Assembly: GCA_947629965.1 (NCBI GenBank)
Contig: CANRFS010000039.1
Location: 1-10,439 of the forward strand
Origin: an uncultured Clostridia bacterium
GTDB lineage: Bacteria; Bacillota; Clostridia; TANB77; CAG-508
Length of the DNA stretch: 10,439 nt
Direction: 5' to 3'
Positions 1 through 6,434 of the stretch are shown in pieces; the first letter of the stretch is position 1; every line of letters starts with the position of its first letter. The notes under the pieces are model-generated. The model was not told the origin of the DNA, made no database searches, and saw only the letters and a list, made by a program, of their open reading frames with translations. Both the position numbers and the translations under genes were made by a program.

Positions 1-564
1 TTAAATTTATTTCTTTATTTTTTAATTTTCCAAATTCATTTATTTTTAAATAATTTATTTTCAAAAAATCACCTTCTTATTTTTATATTATTTTTTCTTT
101 TTTAATTCAAATTAATTTTTTTATTTTTATTTTTTATAAATTATTTTTGCAATTAATTTTATTTATTTTTCACTTTGCATGTTTTTAAATGTTTGGTGTT
201 GTCAAATCGTAAAATAATATCGCTACTATTTTTTTGTGTTTCTTTGATTAACATAAAAAATGTTCTTTCTTTATTTACATAATATTTTGTTGTATGATTT
301 AATTTGTTTTTTTATTTATAATTTTTTTCACTTCCAAAAATTGTTTATATTTTTTTATATGTTTTCTTTACCGTCTTTAATTTCATATTTTATCTCTTTG
401 GGCTTGGTATACATAATATTTTTCGCGCTTTTTGCCTTCTTTGTTTTGTTCCTTTAATTTGCTTTTTGTGCTAGTTTAAATTTAATATATGTTTTATTTC
501 CCAATTCTTCCCGAAGTTATCCACAGCCCAATTTTTGTAATCTTTTGCCAATTTTTTTACCAAT
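1..564. other. gene-free AT-rich region downstream of the nuclease gene
   Basis: No intact gene is supported here. Bases 1-180 are almost pure A+T, with stops frequent in at least two of the three minus frames. Bases 361-540 are clearly richer in G+C (about 27-32% by count), comparable to or above the coding genes nearby. On the minus strand this part breaks into short open stretches in different frames: one ending near 470 (reading KDYKNWAVDNFGKNWEI), one around 365-450 (containing MYTKPKEIKYEIKDG), one around 310-365 (KQFLEVKKIINKK) and one ending at 159 (ATG at 254; 31 residues, starting MLIKETQKNSSD). The last two frame changes fall at runs of seven A. This could be a decayed gene, a gene damaged by homopolymer errors, or chance in A-rich DNA. 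The T-rich plus-strand open frame at 260-457 has no ribosome binding site and reads as low-complexity Phe/Leu. I recognise no ncRNA. Confidence 0.5.
517..525 (+). other. perfect DnaA-box sequence
   Basis: The nine bases TTATCCACA match the consensus DnaA box exactly. The site lies in the gene-free stretch just downstream of the nuclease gene. Only one full copy was seen, and no dnaA, dnaN, rpmH or other origin-linked gene is in the window, so an origin function is not supported. It may be a titration site or chance. Confidence 0.3.
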
Positions 565-1707
565 TTATTCAAATGACTTTAAACCAATTTCTATTGCTTT
601 CTTTATTGCTTTTTCATCAGAATTTTCTTCATTTAACTTTTCTAACATCCTTTTTACGAAGATGCCTTTTAAGTTGTTTTGCATTGCCAATTGGTCAAAA
701 TTATATTTCATTTCAGATTTATCTTCAACTTTTAAAATGTTTTCATTTGCTATTAGTTTACATATTTCATTTTCATTTATCTCTATATTCTTTTTTCCTT
801 CAAATATTATTTTAATAAAATTATTTTTATTTATTTTTATTGAATTTATTTTTTCAATTAATTCTTCTTGTGAATTTATTTCTGAAATATTTATATTTTT
901 TTCTTCAAAAATTCTATTATCTAATTTAATAAAGTTTATTTTTGTTGAATTATTTTTTATTTTTTTATTAATTAAATTATTTTTTTCATTATTTTCCAAA
1001 TTATTTTCATTTATTAAATTGTTTTTTTCTAAAATTACATCTAACATTCCATGTTCACCTAATTCATCAAAACCAAATGAAATCATAGAACCTGGATAAA
1101 TAAAATTATATTTATTTTCTTCTGATTTCTTATGTATATGCCCAAGAGCCACATAATCGAATCCAATTTCTTTTAATTTACTTGTACTGATTGGATTATA
1201 TTGAGCATCACTAGTTTTACTTGAATCTAATGCTCCATGTACTAATAAAATATTTATTTTTTCTTTATTTTTTATTTTAATTTCTTCTATTTTTGAATCT
1301 GAGCAGTAAAAAGAAGGAAATCCATATCCATATATATCTACATCATCTAATTCAATTCTTTGTATTTCGTCCTTGAATATACTTACATTTTCGTTCCAAT
1401 TAAATGTATTATAAAAAGAATTTTTTAAATATGGATCATGATTTCCTGGAGAAATAAATATTTTAGTATTTGGTATTGTTTTAAATAAATCATTAATAAA
1501 TTCTATAGTACTTTCTCTTACATTATCCTGGTCATATAAATCCCCTGCAATAAATAAATAGGGGATCTTCTCATTAGAAATATATTCAATTGCCTTTCTA
1601 AATGCTGATCTTTGCTCTAATCTTCTTTTTGTTCCAAAATCTCTTTTATTTGTTAATACATTAAATGGACTATCAAAATGAACATCTGCTATATGTATAA
1701 ATCTCAT
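565..1707 (-). CDS. YhaO/SbcD-family DNA repair exonuclease (metallophosphoesterase)
   Basis: A 380-residue calcineurin-like phosphoesterase, predicted to be a cytoplasmic Mn-dependent DNA nuclease like the catalytic subunit of SbcCD/Mre11-type complexes. All metal-binding motifs are visible: D8-x-H10 in HIADVHFDSPF, GDLYD at 55-59, GNHD at 88-91, a His at 157 in LLVHGA, and GHIH at 189-192. The opening with ADVHFDSPF is closer to the YhaO branch than to classical SbcD. Length fits YhaO or SbcD (about 400). Residues 228-254 form an Asn/Lys-rich low-complexity stretch with repeated NNLIN-like units at the join between the catalytic core and the C-terminal domain. Start: ATG at 1707 with AGGAG six bases upstream; yqeK ends 14 bases before it, so the two are probably cotranscribed. 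The usual large coiled-coil ATPase partner (YhaN/SbcC type) is not next to it. Confidence 0.88.
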   Translation of the reverse strand: MRFIHIADVHFDSPFNVLTNKRDFGTKRRLEQRSAFRKAIEYISNEKIPYLFIAGDLYDQDNVRESTIEFINDLFKTIPNTKIFISPGNHDPYLKNSFYNTFNWNENVSIFKDEIQRIELDDVDIYGYGFPSFYCSDSKIEEIKIKNKEKINILLVHGALDSSKTSDAQYNPISTSKLKEIGFDYVALGHIHKKSEENKYNFIYPGSMISFGFDELGEHGMLDVILEKNNLINENNLENNEKNNLINKKIKNNSTKINFIKLDNRIFEEKNINISEINSQEELIEKINSIKINKNNFIKIIFEGKKNIEINENEICKLIANENILKVEDKSEMKYNFDQLAMQNNLKGIFVKRMLEKLNEENSDEKAIKKAIEIGLKSFE

Positions 1708-1721
1708 TTTTATCTCCTTTT

Positions 1722-2288
1722 TTAATTATTTATTTGTTCTAATATATAATTTCTAGCTATTATTCCATTAACATGAATTGATGCTCTTTTTTTTATTTGT
1801 AATTCTATTTTTTTATCTAAAATATATAATACTGCTTCATCAATATTTTTATCTACTAATTGATTTAAATACTCTAAATCTTCAAAATTTCTATCCTTAC
1901 TTGTTCTATCTGCAATAAATAATATTTTTGAATATATATCCATATTTTTATTTCCAGTTGTATGATTTGCTATTGCTTGTCCCATATTTTCTGAAAATCC
2001 AAATATTTTTATGGCTATATCTTTTCCTATTTTTGCGTGAAGAAGAGAAGTATTTTTTCTTTCGGTATCGTCAATTTCAATATTATTTTCTTTTACATAT
2101 TTTAATTTTTCTTCTTCACTTATTTCTTTTGCTACATCATGTGCTATTCCTATTTTTTGCGCTATTTCTATATCTGCACCAAGCTGCTTTGCCAATTCCT
2201 CTGACCTTTCCATTACGCACTTGCTATGATAATATATCTTTTCTGATAATTTATTTTTTATGTATTCTTTTATTTCTTCTAATTCCAT
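1722..2288 (-). CDS. yqeK: YqeK-family HD-domain hydrolase, predicted symmetrical Ap4A hydrolase
   Basis: A 188-residue HD-superfamily phosphohydrolase. The YqeK family hydrolyses diadenosine tetraphosphate symmetrically to two ADP, using an iron/metal site, in the cytoplasm. Metal and active-site residues are in the expected order: H21 in YYHSKCV, H50-D51 in IAHDVAKE, H84 in LLHAKIG, H109 in NHTTG and D127 in LFIADRT. NHTTG and the following IAD segment are typical of YqeK rather than other HD proteins. Length matches the family (about 186). ATG at 2288 has AAGGAG six bases upstream. It sits between ddl (65 bases upstream) and the nuclease gene (14 bases downstream). In many Bacillota yqeK lies between nadD and rsfS; neither is near here, so the gene has moved out of its usual setting or this lineage arranges it differently. 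Confidence 0.9.
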   Translation of the reverse strand: MELEEIKEYIKNKLSEKIYYHSKCVMERSEELAKQLGADIEIAQKIGIAHDVAKEISEEEKLKYVKENNIEIDDTERKNTSLLHAKIGKDIAIKIFGFSENMGQAIANHTTGNKNMDIYSKILFIADRTSKDRNFEDLEYLNQLVDKNIDEAVLYILDKKIELQIKKRASIHVNGIIARNYILEQINN

Positions 2289-2322
2289 TTTTTTCTCCTT
2301 TTCTATTTAATTTAATAGACAA

Positions 2323-2364
2323 ATTCCCCATAGATTGAGGAATAGCCCTCGTTTTATAGGGCTA
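2323..2364 (-). other. tandem inverted repeats at the ddl-yqeK junction
   Basis: Two adjacent inverted repeats lie at the 3' end of ddl and in the gap before yqeK. The first pairs TAGCCCT (2343-2349) with AGGGCTA (2358-2364), a 7-bp stem with an 8-base loop; the ddl stop codon is in the loop. The second pairs ATTCC (2323-2327) with GGAAT (2339-2343) and is weaker. The two share base 2343. On the transcribed strand neither is followed by a good U-run, so this is not a convincing intrinsic terminator. It could shape mRNA processing or reduce expression of yqeK and the nuclease relative to ddl. Confidence 0.4.
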
Positions 2365-3400
2365 ATTTTATTAATTCATCTAATAACTTAGAGTATTCCA
2401 ATCCACTTTGCTCCCATAATTTTGGATACATACTAATTTCTGTAAATCCTGGCAGTGTATTTATTTCATTTATATATATATCATTTGTCTCTTCATTTAC
2501 GAAAAAATCTACTCGTGCAAAGCCTTTACCATCAATTGCTTTAAATGCTTTTATTGCTGTATTTCTTACTTTATTTGATAATTCTTCGTTTAGTCTAGCA
2601 GGTATTGTAAGCTTTGACTGTGCATTTTTATACTTTGCATCAAATGTATAGAAATTTTCTGCAGGTTTAATTTCTCCTAAGCATGATGCCTTTACATCTT
2701 CATTTCCAAGTACTGAACATTCTATTTCTTTTCCAATTAAGTTCTCTTCTATTAATATCTTGTTATCATATTTGGAAGCATATTCTATATAATTTTTTAA
2801 TTCTGTTATATTGTTAGCTTTATTTATTCCAACAGATGAACCAGAATTTGATGGTTTTACAAACATTGGATAACTTAAATTTTTTTCTATTATTTTACAT
2901 GCGTCTTCAAGTTTAAATCTTTTTTCATTAAATTCCTTATCAACATATATATACTCTTCGTTATTTTTTCTTATATACTCATACTTTGCTTGTTTTATAC
3001 CTGCTTTATCAAATATTATTTTTGCATAAACCTTATCCATAGCTATACTCGATGCTAGAACCCCACATCCAACATAAGGTATTTTTAATAATTCAAATAA
3101 TCCCTGGATTGTTCCATCTTCTCCATACAATCCATGTAAAACTGGAAATAGTACATCTAATTCACTTAAATAATTATTTACATTATCAATTATCTGGATG
3201 TTTTCTATTTTATCTCCTATTTGATATTCTTTTGATATGTCTGTGCATTTATACCATTTACCATCATTATCTATATAAATTGGGAAAATATCATATTTAT
3301 TTATATCTAATTTTTTTACTACTGAAGTCCCTGAAACTATTGAAACATCATGTTCAGTAGACATTCCCCCAAATATAACTCCTATCTTTATTTTGCTCAT
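2354..3400 (-). CDS. ddl: D-alanine--D-alanine ligase
   Basis: A 348-residue ATP-grasp ligase that joins two D-alanines using ATP, in the cytoplasmic stage of peptidoglycan synthesis. The N-terminal motif GVIFGGMSTEHDVS (7-20) carries the conserved Glu16. LHGLYGEDGTIQG spans 89-100. The ATP-binding segment KPSNSGSSVG is at 182-191. R296 and D298 are in ARVDFF, and the metal-binding E312/N314 in EINTLPG. The loop AENFYTFDAKY (247-257) keeps the Lys-Tyr typical of D-Ala-D-Ala ligases, so a D-Lac or D-Ser specificity is not suggested. Start: an ATG 12 bases further upstream (3412) would bury the strong GGAGG ribosome binding site inside the gene, so the ATG at 3400 is preferred; MSKIKIGVIFGG is also the usual beginning. 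It lies 22 bases after murF, whose enzyme uses its product. Confidence 0.95.
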   Translation of the reverse strand: MSKIKIGVIFGGMSTEHDVSIVSGTSVVKKLDINKYDIFPIYIDNDGKWYKCTDISKEYQIGDKIENIQIIDNVNNYLSELDVLFPVLHGLYGEDGTIQGLFELLKIPYVGCGVLASSIAMDKVYAKIIFDKAGIKQAKYEYIRKNNEEYIYVDKEFNEKRFKLEDACKIIEKNLSYPMFVKPSNSGSSVGINKANNITELKNYIEYASKYDNKILIEENLIGKEIECSVLGNEDVKASCLGEIKPAENFYTFDAKYKNAQSKLTIPARLNEELSNKVRNTAIKAFKAIDGKGFARVDFFVNEETNDIYINEINTLPGFTEISMYPKLWEQSGLEYSKLLDELIKLAL

Positions 3401-3405
3401 TATGA

Positions 3406-3410
3406 CCTCC
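3406..3410 (-). promoter_or_regulatory. ribosome binding site that fixes the ddl start
   Basis: GGAGG on the minus strand, five bases before the ATG at 3400. Its first G is also the last base of an upstream in-frame ATG (3412..3410), so that upstream start would have no site of its own. This supports the shorter Ddl. Confidence 0.75.
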
Positions 3411-3422
3411 ATATATATTCTA

Positions 3423-4439
3423 TTATTTTATATTCTCTAAAATTTTGCTAAAATTCATGGAATTTGACGCTTTTAATAATATTAAATCTCCGTCTTTAAT
3501 ATTATCTTTAATAAATTCTGATGCTTTATCAATATTGTCAAATTTAAATATATTCTGCATTCCTAAGTTTTTTGCTTTGCTTGCTATATTCTCAGCATAT
3601 TCTCCAACTGTAATCAAAATATCTATTTTATTTTTTATAACTTCTTCTCCAACTTTTTCATGTAATTCTTTTGTATAATCTCCAAGTTCTAGCATATTAC
3701 CTAAAACAGCTATTTTTCTAGTTGCCTCTATTTTACTCATTAAGTCCAATGCAGCTTTCATTGAGTCATAACTTGCATTATAGCTATCATTTATTACTTT
3801 TACATTGTTTTTTATAAGCTGTATATCCATCCTTTTAGATGTTAGTTTAAATTCTGAAATTCCATTTACAATTTTATTTTTGTTAATTCCTAATATATCT
3901 CCTATTGCAAATGCACATGTAGCATTATATATAAAATGTATACCTCCAATTGGAACTATCGCTTTTGTTTCGTTAATTTCAAATTTACTATTATCTTCTG
4001 ACTCTATAATATTAGTTGCCATATATGTACTTTTATTTTCTATTCCATATGTAAATATTTTATATTTTGTTTGTTGCTCTGCCCAATTATGTAATAAATC
4101 ATTATCATTATTTACTAGAACAAAACCTTCTTTATTTAATCCTTCTAGTATTTCTAGCTTTGCTTTCAAAATATTTTCTCTTGATCCAAGATTTCCTATA
4201 TGCGATGTACCTATATTTGTAATTACACATCCTGTTGGTTTTGCAATATTTGTAAGTAAACTTATTTCTCCAAAATGATTCATTCCCATTTCAACTACAA
4301 CAGCTGTATGATCTTTCAATTTTAACAAAGTAAAAGGAAGTCCTATGTGGTTATTTAAATTTCCTTCTGTTTTTAACACTTTAAATTTTTGCGACAATAC
4401 ACTTGCGATTATATCTTTTGTACTAGTTTTTCCGTACAC
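3423..4439 (-). CDS. murF: MurF, central and C-terminal part (frameshifted gene, second fragment)
   Basis: This is the second part of UDP-N-acetylmuramoyl-tripeptide--D-alanyl-D-alanine ligase, which adds D-Ala-D-Ala to the wall precursor in the cytoplasm using ATP. It opens with the end of the P-loop (GKTSTKD), then the Mur ligase core: NLNNHIGLP, VVEMGMNHFGEIS, and NIGTSHIGNLGSRENILKAK, which holds the region of the carbamylated lysine. The C-terminal domain has NDSYNASYDSM and KIAVLGNMLELGDYT. The frame opens at a GTG at 4439 without a credible ribosome binding site, and it lacks the first half of the P-loop, so this is not a real start. Joined to the upstream fragment (4423..4794) the protein would be about 456 residues, the normal MurF length. 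ddl follows after 22 bases. Confidence 0.9.
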   Translation of the reverse strand: MYGKTSTKDIIASVLSQKFKVLKTEGNLNNHIGLPFTLLKLKDHTAVVVEMGMNHFGEISLLTNIAKPTGCVITNIGTSHIGNLGSRENILKAKLEILEGLNKEGFVLVNNDNDLLHNWAEQQTKYKIFTYGIENKSTYMATNIIESEDNSKFEINETKAIVPIGGIHFIYNATCAFAIGDILGINKNKIVNGISEFKLTSKRMDIQLIKNNVKVINDSYNASYDSMKAALDLMSKIEATRKIAVLGNMLELGDYTKELHEKVGEEVIKNKIDILITVGEYAENIASKAKNLGMQNIFKFDNIDKASEFIKDNIKDGDLILLKASNSMNFSKILENIK

Positions 4440-4794
4440 TTCCAGTTACTGCAATTACTGGTATATTATACATACTCCTTTTATATTTTGCTAACTCTTG
4501 AATTGCTTTTATTGTATTATCTACTTTTATAATTACCTTATTTTTAAAATTTTCTATTAATTTCTTATCTATTTCGTCATCCGTAATACATCCTATAGCC
4601 CCGTTTTTGAAAGCATCTTCTATATATTTGTTACCATTTACTCTTTCCCCTTTTATTCCAAGATACATATCTCCAGTATTAATGTTTCTCGTATCTTTAG
4701 AATATGAGTCTATTTCTAAATTTTCGTCTCCTGCAATTAAATTTCCTTTACAAATTTCTAATATTTTACTAACAGTTATTTTTTTATTATCCAT
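4423..4794 (-). CDS. murF: MurF, N-terminal domain (frameshifted gene, first fragment)
   Basis: A 123-residue frame covering the MurF substrate-binding domain. Recognisable are the uridine-binding segment SKDTRNINTGDMYLGIKGER (32-51), the following NGNKYIEDAFKNGA, and the start of the P-loop AVTGSV at 115-120. After Val120 the frame reads R-K-N-stop, whereas the +1 frame continues with GKTSTKD, restoring the Mur ligase P-loop. The gene is therefore interrupted by one extra base. ATG at 4794 is preceded by GAGG with five bases between, and a promoter-like region lies upstream. On its own this piece has no catalytic centre. It is the first gene after the terminator of the glycan operon and probably the head of the murF-ddl-yqeK-nuclease unit. 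Confidence 0.9.
   Translation of the reverse strand: MDNKKITVSKILEICKGNLIAGDENLEIDSYSKDTRNINTGDMYLGIKGERVNGNKYIEDAFKNGAIGCITDDEIDKKLIENFKNKVIIKVDNTIKAIQELAKYKRSMYNIPVIAVTGSVRKN
4434..4437 (-). other. one-base insertion in the murF P-loop
   Basis: The minus strand reads AGT GTA CGG AAA AAC TAG in the upstream frame. Removing one base at the GTAC step gives AGT GTA GGA AAA ACT AGT, that is S-V-G-K-T-S. The extra base is most simply the C at 4434. The two fragments overlap by 17 bases (4423..4439). Confidence 0.85.
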
Positions 4795-4820
4795 ATTACC
4801 TCTTACAATATATATTATTT

Positions 4821-4842
4821 ATTATATGCCTATTTTATAACA
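4821..4842 (-). promoter_or_regulatory. candidate promoter for the murF operon
   Basis: Between the terminator and murF the minus strand carries a perfect TATAAT (-10 type) at 4821-4826. An extended -10-like TGTTATAAA lies at 4834-4842. Neither has a convincing TTGACA at the right distance, and A/T-rich hexamers are easy to find in such DNA, so the exact start is uncertain. Its position, downstream of a terminator and about 30-45 bases before the ATG, is what makes a promoter likely. Confidence 0.4.
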
Positions 4843-4876
4843 TTTTTTTATAAATGGAAATACCTTTTCCGTAAAT

Positions 4877-4909
4877 AAAACAAGACATTTGCAAAAAATG
4901 TCTTGTTTT
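4877..4909 (-). terminator. intrinsic terminator ending the glycan operon
   Basis: A 14-bp perfect inverted repeat pairs AAAACAAGACATTT (4877-4890) with AAATGTCTTGTTTT (4896-4909), with a five-base loop. On the minus strand the right end of the stem is TGTTTT, followed by ATTTACGG; on the plus strand TTTT is followed by ATATTTTTTAT, so it can work in either direction. It lies 15 bases after the stop of the membrane glycosyltransferase gene and separates that operon from murF. Confidence 0.85.
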
Positions 4910-4923
4910 ATATTTTTTATAAT

Positions 4924-6420
4924 TTAATTATTAACTTTTTCTTTCCACTCTCCATAATTCATAAAAACTAATTCTATTTTATTGTCTATTTTATAGAACG
5001 ACTTAAATTTGTTTTCAAAGCTCTTGTTTACTGGATTTGCGCAGTGCAAGTATTGAGAAAAAAGTAGTTCTGGTAAATATAGTACTTTAGCATTTTCTTT
5101 ATTTTGCTCTATGTAATTGTTCCTAATAGTTTCTATCTTAAATACATATCCAAATGTGACTAAATAGAATAACATTAATATAAATGTAGCAGTAATTAAT
5201 AAATGATTAATATTTATTTTTTTATCAATAGTTAAATAATCAACCATTTCTATTGCAAGCATTACAAGTAAAATATATACTGGAAAAAAGCACCTTGGTC
5301 CAATTGGTGTTACTATAAATAGAGGACCTGTAATAATTACAATACTTACTATTTCGAATAACATCCTGAATTTTTTGTTTTTATCCTCAATTGTTATAAT
5401 TGTAGTAGCTAAAATTGCTATACAATATAATAATGTTAATATACCTTCAATATACATTTTATATTTATCAATAACAAATATATTAATATTATTTCTAATA
5501 CTAGCAAACATCATATATATAGTGTATAATAATGTAATAAGTTCTGAAGAAATTAACGTTAATTCCTTTATTAAACTTATATTTTTATTTTTCTTTAAAA
5601 ATCTATATATTAACAAGAGAACTAAAATTCCAAGTGTTAAAGTTAATACAAAATTATTTTGCATTAACAATTTATAAATACTAGAAAAGTAAACTTTTAT
5701 AACTCTTAGGAAAATATTATCATGCTCTATAGTACGATAAAAATCCGTAGAATTCATTACATTATGATATGCACCATTGCTAAACATTAAAATACTTCCT
5801 AATATTGACCCTATAAAATAAAACAAATTACATAAGTTTATTTTTTTACTATGACAATATCCATAAATTAATATAAATAAGCAAAGAATTAAATTATATA
5901 TCGTTAAATTTTCCATAAATAATGAGGTTATAAAACCTAATATCATCATAGGTATAATAAGCCATCTAGATAACGTTACTGTTTTTCCATTGAAAATATC
6001 CTTATTTAAATAAATAAAAATTAATATTAATAAAACTGGTATAACATAGTTTGCAAAGCCTGATGCCCATGCTAGCACTTCAGAAATAATATTATATGGT
6101 ATTGCTAATATTAAAATTGATGACATATATATAATTTGATTATTTTTTTTATTTATAATTTTATTTATTAATACAACTATCATTGCCATAGATAAAGCCA
6201 TAACAATTGATTTTAATAACCTAGAACGTGTTAATAATATTATTAATATATTTCCTGCCCATCTTCCATTATAGTTAGAAAATAAATTTGTTAATCTTTT
6301 TATCCCTATACTTGTTCCCCAAGCCCAATCATCGTGTGTATATGGAATAAAATAAAATAATATTAATAAAAGTATAAAAAATATTATTTTGACTATTTTA
6401 TCTACTGTAATTTTTTTCAT
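4924..6420 (-). CDS. multi-pass membrane protein, GT-C-like glycosyltransferase (GtrII/DUF6056-type)
   Basis: A 498-residue integral membrane protein with about 12 hydrophobic segments (for example 9-27, 72-89, 98-116, 122-138, 153-188, 198-214, 257-274, 323-344, 352-395, 406-425) and a hydrophilic C-terminal tail of about 70 residues. Just after the first segment is THDDWAWG (28-35), followed by NGRWAGN (51-57). An acidic pair in the first outside loop is the hallmark of GT-C enzymes, which move a sugar from a polyprenyl-phosphate carrier on the outer membrane face. TPIGPRCFFP (371-380) is also typical of this poorly characterised group. Start: ATG at 6420 has AAAGGA eight bases upstream and avoids overlapping the preceding gene; an ATG at 6450 is possible. 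The adjacent GT2 gene probably makes its lipid-linked sugar donor. The acceptor and sugar are unknown, and the family name is from memory. Confidence 0.72.
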   Translation of the reverse strand: MKKITVDKIVKIIFFILLLILFYFIPYTHDDWAWGTSIGIKRLTNLFSNYNGRWAGNILIILLTRSRLLKSIVMALSMAMIVVLINKIINKKNNQIIYMSSILILAIPYNIISEVLAWASGFANYVIPVLLILIFIYLNKDIFNGKTVTLSRWLIIPMMILGFITSLFMENLTIYNLILCLFILIYGYCHSKKINLCNLFYFIGSILGSILMFSNGAYHNVMNSTDFYRTIEHDNIFLRVIKVYFSSIYKLLMQNNFVLTLTLGILVLLLIYRFLKKNKNISLIKELTLISSELITLLYTIYMMFASIRNNINIFVIDKYKMYIEGILTLLYCIAILATTIITIEDKNKKFRMLFEIVSIVIITGPLFIVTPIGPRCFFPVYILLVMLAIEMVDYLTIDKKININHLLITATFILMLFYLVTFGYVFKIETIRNNYIEQNKENAKVLYLPELLFSQYLHCANPVNKSFENKFKSFYKIDNKIELVFMNYGEWKEKVNN

Positions 6421-6434
6421 TATTTTAATCCTTT

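Noticed and set aside
260..457. Plus-strand open frame encoding a Phe/Leu-rich hydrophobic peptide of 65 residues
   Set aside because: No ribosome binding site, extreme T-rich composition, and the same look as the antisense frames opposite real genes. It is best explained by A-rich minus-strand DNA.
1..564. Chromosomal replication origin
   Set aside because: Only one full DnaA box was seen and no origin-linked genes are in the window. AT-richness alone is not informative in this genome.
946..1026. Tandem DNA repeat or CRISPR-like array in the nuclease gene
   Set aside because: The repeats are short, irregular A/T-rich units coding an Asn/Lys-rich linker. There are no constant-length spacers.
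545..1099. Plus-strand open frame of 184 codons opposite the nuclease gene
   Set aside because: It overlaps a gene with clear motifs on the other strand and reads as low-complexity Phe/Ile/Ser, so it is an antisense shadow. The other plus-strand frames (for example 1928-2338, 3805-4278, 9487-9798) are rejected for the same reason.
2354..3400. Vancomycin-resistance-type ligase (D-Ala-D-Lac or D-Ser)
   Set aside because: The specificity loop keeps the Ala-Lys-Tyr of ordinary D-Ala-D-Ala ligases, and no vanH- or vanX-like gene is nearby; the neighbour is murF.
4423..4439. Programmed ribosomal frameshifting in murF
   Set aside because: The needed shift is +1 (skipping one base at GTA-C-GGA). 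The nearby GAAAAAC run resembles a -1 slippery site, which would give the wrong frame. MurF is not known to use recoding.
3423..4439. A genuinely split, two-polypeptide MurF with reinitiation at the GTG at 4439
   Set aside because: The break falls inside the P-loop, so neither piece would hold an intact ATP site, and there is no usable ribosome binding site before the GTG.
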